A stretch of DNA of 64,000 bases from Urmitella timonensis (GTDB lineage: Bacteria; Actinomycetota; Actinomycetes; Actinomycetales; Actinomycetaceae): assembly GCA_900120415.1 (NCBI GenBank), contig FQLW01000006.1, positions 992,001-1,056,000 of the forward strand, read 5' to 3'. Below, one piece after another: positions 6,613 to 15,942 of this stretch. A model generated the notes under the pieces. That model had not been told where the DNA came from. It saw nothing but the letters and a program-made list of their open reading frames with translations, and made no database searches. The number at the start of each line of letters is the position of its first letter. Positions within the stretch are counted from its first letter, which is position 1. A program made the position numbers and the translations under genes.

Positions 6613-9168
6613 ATGGAGACCCTTGAGCAGCTTGCCGATTATGATGTTTTGATTATCGGAGGAGGACTGGCCGGATTGACCAGCGCCTATACTCTGCAAA
6701 AACAGGGTGCGCGGGTAGCGGTGATTGAAGAGAGAGGACGCCCCGGCGGCCTGATTTGTTCGGGGCGTTTTGGGGACTTCACCTTCGATATTGGCGCTGA
6801 AGCTTTTGCGGCGGGGGCTAGCGAAGTTAAAGATTTATGTGCAGAGCTAGGTCTACCGCTGGTTGCTCCCCGCGGTAAATCCTGGATTTTTCACCACGAA
6901 CGCGCAGGTCACCGGGAGGGTGCACTTCCGATTCCCCACGGTATGCTAGGGATTCCTGCCAGCCTAGATGACCCGGGCATTGTGGGAGCGCTTAGCGAAG
7001 CAGAAATGCAGCGCGCCCGTGAGGACTTAACTATGGGGGCGCAGATAGGGGCGGAAGAAACCACCGTCACCGGGCTGGTAACTGCCCGCCTAGGAAAAGC
7101 CGTTTTAGAAAAAGTAGTTGCGCCCGTTGCCGGGGGAATCCATTCGGCAAGCACCGACCGCCTAAACGCCGATACCGTGCTGCGCGGACTGCGTCCCGTC
7201 CTAAAAGAACACGGTTCGCTGGTGAAAGCAGTCGCCGCTTTGCGCGGACTAAAGCCCGGCAAACCCGCCGTACTCGCCCCCGAGGGAGGAATGTTCCGCC
7301 TGGTAGAAACCTTAGCGCAGCGTATTGAAGAGGGCGGGGGGCTGATTTTGTCTCATGTGCGCGGCCTCGACCTGGCACCGATTGCAAATAAACCTGATGC
7401 CGAAGCCGACGCTGCTGCGGAGTCTAATCAGCCCGGCTCACCCGGTTGGAAGGTCACCGTTTCTAACACCAAATCGGGGGTGACTCCCGGGGCTAGTCCC
7501 ATAAATATCGGAGAGGCAGTCACGGTTACTGTCCCACAGGTAGTAGTTGCTTTACCGGGCTACTTAGCCGCACCGATGCTGGGCAAAGTGCCCGGGATTC
7601 AAGTCGGTGAGCTCCCCCAGGGCGGGCCGATTGCGCATGTAACTTTATTTGTAGATTGCCCGGCTTTGGATGCTCATCCGCGCGGTTCCGGAATGTTGGT
7701 GCAACGCCCCAGCAGTAAAGATATTGAGAACGGCTGCGTGGGAGCGAAAGCTATCACTCATTACACTTCCAAATGGCCGTGGGCGCAGGAAGCTGCCGGT
7801 AAAGGTCGCCACCTGCTGAGAGTGTCTTATGGTTGGGCAAATGGGCCGGAGGTTCCGGTATCGGTCGAGGGCGCGTTAAAGGATGCTTCCCGACTGCTGG
7901 GGGTAGCGATTTCTCCAGAACAACTGCTCGGTTCGATGATTATTCACTGGGATGGCTCTCTGCCACCTTTCACCCCTAAGCACCGGGAAATGACCGCCAA
8001 GCTGCTGGAAGATATACGTGCTTATCCCGGTCTGGATTTAGCAGGCTCTTGGGTGGCCGGTTCGGGGATTGCCGCCGTAGTCCGTCAGGCGCAAACGATT
8101 AAAATGCGCGGTACCGGCTGGATTAGCGAAGCGCGCTCGGACGCTTTAGTTTTGGGTACTCGTGCTTCCCGCCTGGCGGTAACCCAATCGGAAACCGTAG
8201 CTAACGCTTTGCGCGCTCAGGGACTAAATGTGCAACTGCGGCAAGTGCGCACCGCCGGCGATATTTCCCGCGCCTCTTTACAAAAACTGGGGGGAGTTGG
8301 GGTTTTTGCCGCGCAGCTAAGGCTCGCACTCTTGGAGGAAAACTGTCATTTAGCAGTGCATTCTTTCAAAGATTTACCCACCCAGGAGGCTCCGGGACTA
8401 AAAGTTGCGGCGATTCCGAGCCGCGCGGATGCCCGGGACGCCCTGTGCGCCGCTCCTGGTTTAACTTTGGAAACTTTACCGCCAGGCGCCACCGTGGGTA
8501 CAGGTTCTCCGCGCCGCTCCGCCCAAATCCTGGCTTTACGTCCCGACCTCAAGATCGTGGATATTCGCGGCAATGTGCCTACCCGCCTGGGCAGGGTGAA
8601 AGGCATTGCCGCTCCTGAGGGTGACTTTACTGATGGACGGGAGACTCGGGAAAAAATTTCGCAGGGCGCACACGACTTGGATGCAGTGATTTTGGCGGCG
8701 GCCGGTTTGGATCGGATTGGGCTGGGCGCTTACGCCAACGAGCGGTTTGACCCCGAACAGGTGCTGCCAGCTCCAGCGCAGGGGGCGCTCGCGGTGGAGG
8801 CTTCAGAGGCAGCGCTTAAAGCCCACCCCGATTTAGCGGCTGCGCTGGAAGAGCTTAATGACCTGGCAACTGCGCTTACTTCTACGGCGGAGCGGGCAGT
8901 GTTAGCGGAACTAAACGCCGGGTGCGCCGCGCCTGTGGGAGCCTTTGCCCAGATGCAGGCGGGCAAACTAACCCTGACTGCCGCGATTATTTCCCTCGAT
9001 GGTACTCGCGAGGTACGTATCAGCGACTCCTTGCAGGCCGATCCGGAAAAAACCTTCGCCGAGCTGCTTGACCAGGCGCGTCAGCTAGGTGAAAGCGTGG
9101 CGCGCGCCCTCCTAGAATCTGGGGGCGCCGAACTCGCTGACCTGGGCGCCGCTAAGGCGCGTGGCTAA
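6613..9168 (+). CDS. Fused coproporphyrinogen oxidase (HemY/CgoX) and hydroxymethylbilane synthase (HemC)
   Basis: One uninterrupted 851-residue frame joins two haem enzymes. Residues 1 to about 505 form a FAD-dependent HemY/CgoX oxidase, with a dinucleotide-binding IIGGGLAGL near residue 14, a PGG motif and the C-terminal FAD-contact segment GSWVAGSGIAAVV. With HemQ present it should oxidise coproporphyrinogen III to coproporphyrin III. Residues about 512-851 are HemC (start LVLGTRASRLAVTQS; NLATALTS-type region; Cys771 in NAGCAAPVG would carry the dipyrromethane cofactor), which polymerises porphobilinogen. The HemC part has an insertion of about 25 residues after RGNVPTRLGR. No stop or frame change lies at the junction. 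The two steps are not consecutive in the pathway, so the fusion is odd. hemD follows 35 bp later. Confidence 0.9.
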   Translation: METLEQLADYDVLIIGGGLAGLTSAYTLQKQGARVAVIEERGRPGGLICSGRFGDFTFDIGAEAFAAGASEVKDLCAELGLPLVAPRGKSWIFHHERAGHREGALPIPHGMLGIPASLDDPGIVGALSEAEMQRAREDLTMGAQIGAEETTVTGLVTARLGKAVLEKVVAPVAGGIHSASTDRLNADTVLRGLRPVLKEHGSLVKAVAALRGLKPGKPAVLAPEGGMFRLVETLAQRIEEGGGLILSHVRGLDLAPIANKPDAEADAAAESNQPGSPGWKVTVSNTKSGVTPGASPINIGEAVTVTVPQVVVALPGYLAAPMLGKVPGIQVGELPQGGPIAHVTLFVDCPALDAHPRGSGMLVQRPSSKDIENGCVGAKAITHYTSKWPWAQEAAGKGRHLLRVSYGWANGPEVPVSVEGALKDASRLLGVAISPEQLLGSMIIHWDGSLPPFTPKHREMTAKLLEDIRAYPGLDLAGSWVAGSGIAAVVRQAQTIKMRGTGWISEARSDALVLGTRASRLAVTQSETVANALRAQGLNVQLRQVRTAGDISRASLQKLGGVGVFAAQLRLALLEENCHLAVHSFKDLPTQEAPGLKVAAIPSRADARDALCAAPGLTLETLPPGATVGTGSPRRSAQILALRPDLKIVDIRGNVPTRLGRVKGIAAPEGDFTDGRETREKISQGAHDLDAVILAAAGLDRIGLGAYANERFDPEQVLPAPAQGALAVEASEAALKAHPDLAAALEELNDLATALTSTAERAVLAELNAGCAAPVGAFAQMQAGKLTLTAAIISLDGTREVRISDSLQADPEKTFAELLDQARQLGESVARALLESGGAELADLGAAKARG

Positions 9169-9203
9169 TATCCGCAACAGGAAACTATTTTCGGAGGGCG
9201 ACT

Positions 9204-9953
9204 ATGGCATTTACAGTGGCACTTACGGCAGAGCCAACGCGCCCACTAGCAAAAAAACTACAGGCAGAATTGCCTGAGTGCCAGATAGTTAGCGCTCCGG
9301 TTACCCGTTCGCGCCCGGTTAGCGATCCGCGGGTCTCTAGCTACCTAAACAGTTTGCGGCGCGGGGAATATAGTTGGGTGGTGATTACTTCTGCCCGCAC
9401 CGTGAAGTATTTACAAGAGCTACTAGCTACCGAGCCGCCTCTAAAAACCTTTCCCCAGGTAGCAGCGGTGAGTAAAGCCAGCGCACTGGCCGCAAGCAAG
9501 GCTGGCTGGAGTGTTGCTTTGCAAGCGGGCGGTAACGCCACGGATTTGGCGCGCTGTTTTGCGAGCTTAACCCCCAGTCCCTCCCGCCCTTCCCGGGTGT
9601 TCTTGCCGGGATCAGCGCTCAGTAAACCCAACCTCGCTGCAGCATTAAGCGACCTAGGCTACCAGGTTGATAGCTGCGCCCTCTACACCATGACCCCGGT
9701 TTCTTCCTGTCCGGAAGTATATTTCCACGCCGATGCGGTCGCGGTTACCGCTGGTTCTAATCTGCGCGCCCTTGCTGACTTCGGGATATTTAGTTCCTGC
9801 CCCACGCCCTCAACTCCCGCCCTACCCCGCCTAGTTTGTATCGGGGAGCCGAGCGCCCAAGTGGCAGCAGAACTTGGGCTAAAAGTCGCGGCAGTAGCGA
9901 AAACCCCTGATGCCGCTGGGTTAGCCCAAGCAATCAGTTCGTGTAGGCAGTAA
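9204..9953 (+). CDS. hemD: Uroporphyrinogen-III synthase
   Basis: HemD closes and inverts ring D of hydroxymethylbilane, the product of the HemC domain encoded just upstream. Sequence conservation in this family is low; recognition rests on length (249 residues), the VVITSARTVKYL segment, the VFLPGSALSKPNLAAAL segment, the VDSCALYTM segment and the GNATDLA-type region, plus its place after hemC. ATG at 9204 is preceded by CGGAGGG. A small AT-rich hairpin (9963-9980) follows the stop. Confidence 0.85.
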   Translation: MAFTVALTAEPTRPLAKKLQAELPECQIVSAPVTRSRPVSDPRVSSYLNSLRRGEYSWVVITSARTVKYLQELLATEPPLKTFPQVAAVSKASALAASKAGWSVALQAGGNATDLARCFASLTPSPSRPSRVFLPGSALSKPNLAAALSDLGYQVDSCALYTMTPVSSCPEVYFHADAVAVTAGSNLRALADFGIFSSCPTPSTPALPRLVCIGEPSAQVAAELGLKVAAVAKTPDAAGLAQAISSCRQ

Positions 9954-10075
9954 ACCCCACGCTTTCCTAGACGTAGGAAATAAAACCTGGTTCTTGCCGA
10001 GCAGCTACCAGATAATGTTTACCCAACCCATTTTTCCTGCATATATGCGTTAGGTTCGGAATGCTAAAATGAAGT

Positions 10076-10945
10076 ATGACTTATATGCCGCCAGAAAACA
10101 ATGCGAACCCTGTTCCTCAAAATCTCCCCACGTCACAAACCCCCCAATTTTCACCAGTAAACCCCCAAATGCCCGCTACGGGGTTGCCTCCGGCAACTCC
10201 CACCAAGAAACGCATGAGTACCGGTAAAATTGTCACCATTTGCACCCTGACGGTATTTTTTATTGCTCTAATCGGCTTGTTTGTCGCCAACACTTTAGTG
10301 GCAAGTGTGCAAGAGCGATCCTTGAAAGACGACTTCGTCAAAGAGGGATTTTCAAATGTGCGGGCTGAAATTAACTCTAGCCCTATGCTCCTCAGTTACT
10401 TTAAAGACTATTATCGCGAAGCAAAAGTCACTGCCTCGGCGGGTACTCTGGCTACCGAGGGGTCAAAGCAGAATTTAAAGATAAAGGATATACGGGTTGT
10501 TTTCCATGGCTTAAAAGGTGGGGATAATCCCATCATTGAAAAGGGCAATATGACTTTCATCCTGCCGGGTGAAGAATTTGATAAGTCCATAAAGGAAGAT
10601 GCCACTGCCTCCAAAATGAATATGCGGCGCAACGGTAACAAAATTACTGCCGAGGGGGAAGAACAAGGTTTAAAGATTCAGGTTGAAATGGGTATGCATT
10701 TTGAACCTGGTAAAGATGGGCAATCTGGAAAGCTCTTCATGTCGATTGACAAAATAACAATTAACGGTAGTGAAGAGTTCATGGGGCAAAAACTAACCCC
10801 CGCTGATTTGGGATTTAAAGATAATAAGGAAGAAATTCCGCTAGGTTTCCAAGATGGTTTCATTTTGAAGAACATTGTTTTTTCGGGTAAAGATATCAAG
10901 TTTGATATTGATGTAAAGAACGTCAAACTAGCGGATATCGGCTAG
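10076..10945 (+). CDS. Proline-rich, single-pass membrane protein of unknown function
   Basis: The 289-residue protein has a Pro/Asn/Gln-rich cytoplasmic N-terminus (about 1-45), a basic KKRMSTGK stretch, one transmembrane helix (about 51-72) and a large extracytoplasmic domain with many Lys, Asp and Gly residues. I do not recognise the domain; the repeated short strand-like segments and length recall putative cell-surface DUF proteins. No clear ribosome binding site is seen; TAAAAT seven bases before the ATG could be the -10 of a leaderless transcript. The gene is AT-richer than the haem genes. Confidence 0.7.
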   Translation: MTYMPPENNANPVPQNLPTSQTPQFSPVNPQMPATGLPPATPTKKRMSTGKIVTICTLTVFFIALIGLFVANTLVASVQERSLKDDFVKEGFSNVRAEINSSPMLLSYFKDYYREAKVTASAGTLATEGSKQNLKIKDIRVVFHGLKGGDNPIIEKGNMTFILPGEEFDKSIKEDATASKMNMRRNGNKITAEGEEQGLKIQVEMGMHFEPGKDGQSGKLFMSIDKITINGSEEFMGQKLTPADLGFKDNKEEIPLGFQDGFILKNIVFSGKDIKFDIDVKNVKLADIG

Positions 10946-11148
10946 ATTCTTTTACTTTATTCAAGGAATAGATAAAGCTACCCTCGGTGCGGCTGACTCT
11001 GAACCTAACTCCTGAGAAGGTAAGAATCGTTTTTCGGCTAACGGATATTCAAATTTTTGGGCACATATCTCGCGTCACCCCTCGGGTGCGGTATGCTTTT
11101 CCTAGTTTTCTTATCCGCAAGCCGCATGGCTAAGCCAAGGAGGAACGA

Positions 11149-12570
11149 TTGTTTAACTCCCACGAAGAAGCCCTAAAATTTGTTGCTGACCAGGATATTG
11201 AGCTGATTGATATCCGTTTTTGCGACCTAATCGGCACCAGTCAGCATTTCACTATTCCAGCTGACCAGTTTGCAGATGCCCTGGAAAACGGCTTGATGTT
11301 TGACGGCTCCTCTATTCGCGGTTTCACTTCGATAGAGAAATCAGATATGAAGCTCATAGCTGATGTGTCTGATGCTTATGTGGATCCGTTCCGCGCCTGC
11401 CCCACCTTGGTGGTGAATTGTTCCATCGTGGATCCCTTCACCGATGCGCCTTTTCCCCGCGATCCTCGCCAGGTGGCTGCTAAAGCGGAAGCCTACCTGC
11501 GTTCTACGGGAATCGCCGATACCTGCTTTATTGGTGCCGAAGCTGAGTTTTATCTCTTCGATTCAGTTCGATACCAAACCCAGCCTTATGACACTTTTGT
11601 AAAACTCGATTCTGTTGAAGGATATTGGAATACAGGTCGGGAGGAAGAGGGCGGAAACCTGGCCTATAAGACTCCGCTCAAGGGCGGATACTTCCCGGTT
11701 TCGCCCTCCGATAAGTTCTGTGACCTGCGTGATTACATGGTTAAGTTACTTAGTGAATCAGGTTTAACTATGGAACGGGCTCACCACGAGGTTGGCTCCG
11801 GCGGGCAACATGAAATTAACTATCGTTTTAACTCGCTGATGGCGGCGGGTGACGACATGATGAAGTTCAAGTACATCATTAAGAACGCCGCGCAAGAAGC
11901 GGGAGTAACCGCTACCTTTATGCCTAAACCCATGGCGGGAGATAACGGTTCGGGAATGCACACCCATTTTTCGCTCTGGAAAGAGGGTAAACCGCTGTTT
12001 TATGACGAAACCGGCTATGGTTCCCTTTCCGACCTGGCTCGTTACTTTATTGGCGGCTTGTTGCAGCACGCACCAGCGCTGCTAGCGTTCACTAACCCTT
12101 CGGTTAATTCTTACCGGCGTCTAGTTCCGGGTTTTGAGGCTCCGATTAACCTGGTGTATTCGGCACGGAACCGTTCTGCCTGTATCCGGATTCCGGTGAC
12201 CGGTACTTCCCCGAAAGCTAAACGGGTGGAATACCGGGTTCCTGACCCTAGCGCGAATCCTTACCTGTCTTTCGCGGCTTGCCTGATGGCGGGGATTGAT
12301 GGGATTCAAAACCGCTTAGAGCCGCCAGCTCCAGTGGATAAGGATCTCTATGAGCTGCCACCTGCCGAATACCATGACATTCCGAAACTGCCTTGTTCCC
12401 TGGATGCCGCTTTAGATGCTCTCCGCGCTGACCAGGATTTCTTGACTGAAGGCGAGGTATTTACCCCGGATTTGATTGAGACTTGGATTAACTACAAGGA
12501 GCAAAATGAGGTTGCCCCCCTGCGACAGGTGGTACATCCTTATGAATTCCAGCTTTACTACGATATTTAA
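11149..12570 (+). CDS. glnA: Glutamine synthetase type I
   Basis: GlnA makes glutamine from glutamate, ammonia and ATP. The 473-residue length and motifs fit the dodecameric type I-beta enzyme: FDGSSIRGF near the N-terminus, [20 protein letters not shown] and [14 protein letters not shown], and a C-terminal DLYELPP segment with the tyrosine normally targeted by adenylylation. The start is TTG at 11149 with AAGGAGGA eight bases upstream; no ATG fits. A strong terminator follows, so the gene is monocistronic. Confidence 0.96.
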   Translation: MFNSHEEALKFVADQDIELIDIRFCDLIGTSQHFTIPADQFADALENGLMFDGSSIRGFTSIEKSDMKLIADVSDAYVDPFRACPTLVVNCSIVDPFTDAPFPRDPRQVAAKAEAYLRSTGIADTCFIGAEAEFYLFDSVRYQTQPYDTFVKLDSVEGYWNTGREEEGGNLAYKTPLKGGYFPVSPSDKFCDLRDYMVKLLSESGLTMERAHHEVGSGGQHEINYRFNSLMAAGDDMMKFKYIIKNAAQEAGVTATFMPKPMAGDNGSGMHTHFSLWKEGKPLFYDETGYGSLSDLARYFIGGLLQHAPALLAFTNPSVNSYRRLVPGFEAPINLVYSARNRSACIRIPVTGTSPKAKRVEYRVPDPSANPYLSFAACLMAGIDGIQNRLEPPAPVDKDLYELPPAEYHDIPKLPCSLDAALDALRADQDFLTEGEVFTPDLIETWINYKEQNEVAPLRQVVHPYEFQLYYDI

Positions 12571-12588
12571 GTCAGTTCTCTAAACAAA

Positions 12589-12654
12589 CCTGCCCCCGCG
12601 ACCTCGGAAAAATATTGGCTGTTACCTACGATTTTCCGAGGTCGCGGGGGCAGG
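12589..12654. terminator. glnA terminator
   Basis: A perfect 23-bp stem (12589-12611 with 12632-12654; core CCTGCCCCCGCGACCTCGG and its complement) with a 20-base loop, followed by GTTTTG. It separates glnA from the convergent small membrane protein gene. Confidence 0.85.
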
Positions 12655-12668
12655 GTTTTGCTACCGCG

Positions 12669-12875
12669 CTATTGTTTTGGCAGACGTTTCTTCCTATTAA
12701 TTTCAACTTCCCACAGTACAGCAGCTATCACCCCGAAAATCGGCGCAGCCATCACCATAATTCCCGCACCAAAAGGGAAACCTTTGCCCGTGTTTATCAC
12801 ATAGATAATCAGTAATCCTGTTACCAGTAACACTGCACACAGAATAGTGAATATCCAGGCAAATGCTTTTAGCAT
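12669..12875 (-). CDS. Small two-helix membrane protein
   Basis: The 68-residue protein has two hydrophobic helices (about 5-27 and 36-55) and a basic C-terminal tail (NRKKRLPKQ). A ribosome binding site (GAAAGGATG) stands before the ATG on the minus strand. It lies 39 bp downstream of an exported-protein gene on the same strand and may be co-transcribed with it. I do not recognise a family. Confidence 0.55.
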   Translation of the reverse strand: MLKAFAWIFTILCAVLLVTGLLIIYVINTGKGFPFGAGIMVMAAPIFGVIAAVLWEVEINRKKRLPKQ

Positions 12876-12914
12876 TTAGTTTCATCCTTTCAACTTATTC
12901 TGGGCTTTGAGGGG

Positions 12915-13706
12915 TCAGCATACGCCATCGGCAATAAGTAGTTTTTCTAGGGATTTATTATCGTATTGTTTAGAAATTTCCGGTCGATAGCTTTCCCTGG
13001 CTCTTACTAGAGCTGTACATAATTCCCCTGCTTTTTCTTGGTATCTATTTCTTCTAACCATCTGCTCCTCGCTTTCGTCGATAATCTCGCCATCTTCGCT
13101 TTCGACTTGTGCTGGGGCTCCTTCTTTCATAAATGGAGCAGCGAGTTTATCGAACTCGTTTAGGCTTTTCCGCATTTGCGTATTGGTTTCCATTGCCTGA
13201 TACCCTTCGAGGAACTCTCGGATAATCCCAATTTCTTTTGAAAAACGTAGCGCTGCAGCTTCACTAATTGATTCCCGATATTTTGTTTCTTGCTCATCTG
13301 AGTTGCGCCAAGCAGAGAAATTAGCGGGCTTAAACGCAGGTAGATTTAGCTTTTTTTGGAGGTTATCGATCCAGGGTTTATACATGGTGTAGAAAGTCTC
13401 AAAAGCTTTATCTTTATTGAGATATTCCGGATTTAACAGCACTTTGTAATGCTTTTTCTGGAACTGCATATTGGCAACTACGGGTTGATAGCACTGGTTA
13501 GCGCTTCCCTCTACTCCGTATCCGGCATCAGTAGCATCTCGTAGGGTGGACAGTGAACACCAGCTATACATGGGCAGATTTGTTATATCCTTCGTACCGG
13601 CATTGTCTTTAGTGTGATTGCCCCACAGATAACCCACTCCAAGCCCAGTCGCGCAGGTTAAAACGCAAGCTAAAACAACCGCTCCTATCTTTTTATTGAT
13701 CTTCAT
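12915..13706 (-). CDS. Putative exported or membrane-anchored protein, unknown function
   Basis: The 263-residue protein begins with a basic MKINKK stretch and a hydrophobic segment (about 8-28) that looks like a signal anchor; VLACVLTCATG could be read as a weak lipobox but is not a good match. The remainder is soluble, rich in Lys/Glu, with a predicted helical character, an acidic ESEDGEIIDESEE stretch and four or five cysteines that could pair outside the cell. No family recognised. It lies upstream of a small membrane protein gene and is divergent from the NarL-type regulator. Confidence 0.6.
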   Translation of the reverse strand: MKINKKIGAVVLACVLTCATGLGVGYLWGNHTKDNAGTKDITNLPMYSWCSLSTLRDATDAGYGVEGSANQCYQPVVANMQFQKKHYKVLLNPEYLNKDKAFETFYTMYKPWIDNLQKKLNLPAFKPANFSAWRNSDEQETKYRESISEAAALRFSKEIGIIREFLEGYQAMETNTQMRKSLNEFDKLAAPFMKEGAPAQVESEDGEIIDESEEQMVRRNRYQEKAGELCTALVRARESYRPEISKQYDNKSLEKLLIADGVC

Positions 13707-13778
13707 TTTTGCAATCCCCTCGTAGTATTTGATGTGACACTTTCATACTTTCAAAGGGGATTACGCATATTCAATGGT

Positions 13779-13829
13779 CAAGTGGCTGTATATCAAGAAC
13801 AGGTGGCTACTGTTAATGACCAGGTGGCT
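13779..13829 (+). repeat. Three direct repeats spaced 21 bp
   Basis: CAAGTGGCT (13779), CAGGTGGCT (13800) and CAGGTGGCT (13821) recur at exactly 21-bp intervals, two helical turns, so they face the same side of DNA. They lie between the exported-protein gene and the divergent response-regulator gene, about 100 bp before the regulator start. This layout fits an activator or repressor binding array, possibly for the adjacent NarL-type regulator. Confidence 0.6.
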
Positions 13830-13930
13830 TCCCAATGGTTGTTGATTTAATAAGCGTGTTGGCTACCCACTCGCCTACAGCGCAAGAGAAACAAAACATA
13901 TATTCTTAAGGAAAACAACGAGGGGGAGCG

Positions 13931-14581
13931 GTGAGCAAACCAGAAATCACTATCGGCTTGGTCGATGACGACCCATTTGCATTACAGGCATTATCTGCGA
14001 TTTTAAATTCCACTTCCAAGTGCTCTGTAACTTGGGCAATCTCCAATCCTGCGCAAACTCTGGAATCCTGTAGGCGAAATCCTGTAGACCTGGTATTACT
14101 TGATTATTTATTAGGAGAAACAACCGGGGATTTAATCTGTAAACAAATTATCCAGCAGAACCCGCAACAAAAAGTGGTGATTATTTCTAGCCTAGAAGTT
14201 GCTGATGTTGCCCGCACTGCCCTCCTCGCAGGAGCTAGAGGATTTCTAAGTAAATCCGATATTTTAAAAGACTTAGCGAGTTTTATATCAGTCATAATGC
14301 AAGAATCGGTAGTTGTATCTCACGCGGTAGCGCAAGGCTTATTCCATGCTATCCCCGCCCCCTCTCAAATTGCTCTCACTAAGCGTGAACAACAAGTTTC
14401 AGAATTGATATTGCAGGGAATGTCTAACCGGGAGATTGCGGAAAAAATGAGTTACTCCCTGTCCACGGTGAAAGAAACTGTAACTGCGCTGTTGGAAAAA
14501 ACCCATACTTCCTCGCGAACAGCAGCGGTAGCCGTCCTTGTCCAAGACGGGGCGGTGAGCTACCCGAAAACCCTTCCCTAA
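13931..14581 (+). CDS. NarL/LuxR-family response regulator
   Basis: The 216-residue protein has an N-terminal receiver domain (acidic pair in VDDDP near residue 12, phospho-acceptor Asp in LVLLDYLLGE near residue 58, conserved Lys in LSKSD) and a C-terminal LuxR-type helix-turn-helix (about 149-205, LTKREQQVSELILQGMSNREIAEKMS). The GTG start has AGGGGGAG just upstream. It is convergent with a histidine kinase gene 34 bp away, a natural partner. The repeat array upstream is a candidate target. Confidence 0.9.
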   Translation: MSKPEITIGLVDDDPFALQALSAILNSTSKCSVTWAISNPAQTLESCRRNPVDLVLLDYLLGETTGDLICKQIIQQNPQQKVVIISSLEVADVARTALLAGARGFLSKSDILKDLASFISVIMQESVVVSHAVAQGLFHAIPAPSQIALTKREQQVSELILQGMSNREIAEKMSYSLSTVKETVTALLEKTHTSSRTAAVAVLVQDGAVSYPKTLP

Positions 14582-14615
14582 AGCGGGCGTTAGCGTACAA
14601 AAAGCTAACTTCTGC

Positions 14616-15755
14616 CTAGGGGACACTAACCTCGAGTTGTAATAGATTCTGCCACAGGTTATTACGCTTGCCATAGGTGAGCAGACCGCCGATACTCAGC
14701 ATCCGATTAGTAGAAAGTTCTAATCCCATCTTTGAAGAATCCACCGAGATAGTCCGGATGTGATTCCTAGTTTCTAGACGAAAGCTATTCTCGCAGATTC
14801 GCGCATTTACTGTTACCGGATAATCGGAATCTCCGTAACGGAAAATGTTCTCGAAAAGTTCCGCGAGCACCTGCTCTACAATACTTGTTTGCTGCCGCGA
14901 GCACTCTATATCTTCAGATTTTTCACACTGGCAAATAACTTGAAATCCCTGCTGTTCTAACCGATTACACAGCTGAGCAAGATAATCCTGCAAGCTTTCG
15001 CTCATGAACCTGTCTCTTTCGGGAGAGATGTTTTCTGAATTTATAAGGGCGCGAATAGCCTTCGATATTTCCTTGGTTTCATGGGCAGCAGTTTCCCGAA
15101 ACTCATCCGGTGGCAATAATTTCCGCTGGCTTTGTTCCGCAGCCAGCAAAATGTGAGTGCAGTGGCGCAAAACATTATCGTGGAGACGAATGTTGAGATT
15201 ACGCCGTTCCTCCTCTCTAGCTGCCTGCTCGTCACGTCCGATTTGGAAAGAGCGTTCCATCCAAACCCTTACAAGTATTCCGGCAACCGAAAAGCAAACC
15301 ACATTAGAAAACGCACCTATCGCTTCCAAATTAACTGGGTCTTGCCAAATAAAGACGAAAAAGACATTAATTACCGTGGGAATCAGTACTGCTGGTCCTA
15401 AACGTTTAGGGGAGAAAGAGAAAGTATCTAAAAGAGCGATATTTGACGCGGGAAAAATAGGTGCCCAGTAAATCTCATCTCCCCCAATCAATGCGAAAGA
15501 AGTAAGCGCATACCCTATCCAGAACATGGGGAAACGGATGGCTAACAAAGCCATAGTTAAAGCTTCAATCGCCAGCAGAAACCCGATATCAAATCCTTGG
15601 GTAAATATCCCGTCGTACAAGAGAAATAGGCAGTAAAAAACTGCGACTGCAATAATTACTGCTCTGAGGAACAAAATTTTGCGAGTGAACTTTTTGCCTA
15701 AAGTTTGTCGGTCAAAATATAAATACGAACCGAGAACCTTAAATACCTCATCCAC
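14616..15755 (-). CDS. Sensor histidine kinase (NarX/HisKA_3-like)
   Basis: The 379-residue protein has about five or six hydrophobic helices (residues about 25-165), then a cytoplasmic dimerisation helix with NIRLHDNVLRHCTHIL, where His in LHD is the likely phospho-acceptor, and a C-terminal ATPase domain with an N-box (LAELFENIFRYGD) and a shortened G-box (MGLELSTNRMLSIGG). A canonical DxGxG D-box is not obvious, so the ATPase part is divergent. The gene converges with the NarL-type regulator, and the two probably form one signalling pair. The input signal is unknown. Confidence 0.8.
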   Translation of the reverse strand: MDEVFKVLGSYLYFDRQTLGKKFTRKILFLRAVIIAVAVFYCLFLLYDGIFTQGFDIGFLLAIEALTMALLAIRFPMFWIGYALTSFALIGGDEIYWAPIFPASNIALLDTFSFSPKRLGPAVLIPTVINVFFVFIWQDPVNLEAIGAFSNVVCFSVAGILVRVWMERSFQIGRDEQAAREEERRNLNIRLHDNVLRHCTHILLAAEQSQRKLLPPDEFRETAAHETKEISKAIRALINSENISPERDRFMSESLQDYLAQLCNRLEQQGFQVICQCEKSEDIECSRQQTSIVEQVLAELFENIFRYGDSDYPVTVNARICENSFRLETRNHIRTISVDSSKMGLELSTNRMLSIGGLLTYGKRNNLWQNLLQLEVSVP

Positions 15756-15942
15756 AGGAAAATGATACTTAAAACTGTGGGGTAGATGCTGGAAATAAAG
15801 ACGTAGTTACGAACGAATCGGCACTTTTCTTTGAGTAGGTGAGGCTTAAACCGGTATTGGCACGCATCCTGGCTTGCCGACAACCTTTAGAAAAGCAACA
15901 GGCAGGTGCGTTAGAATCGTGCCAGATAGCTAGGGAGAAAAA

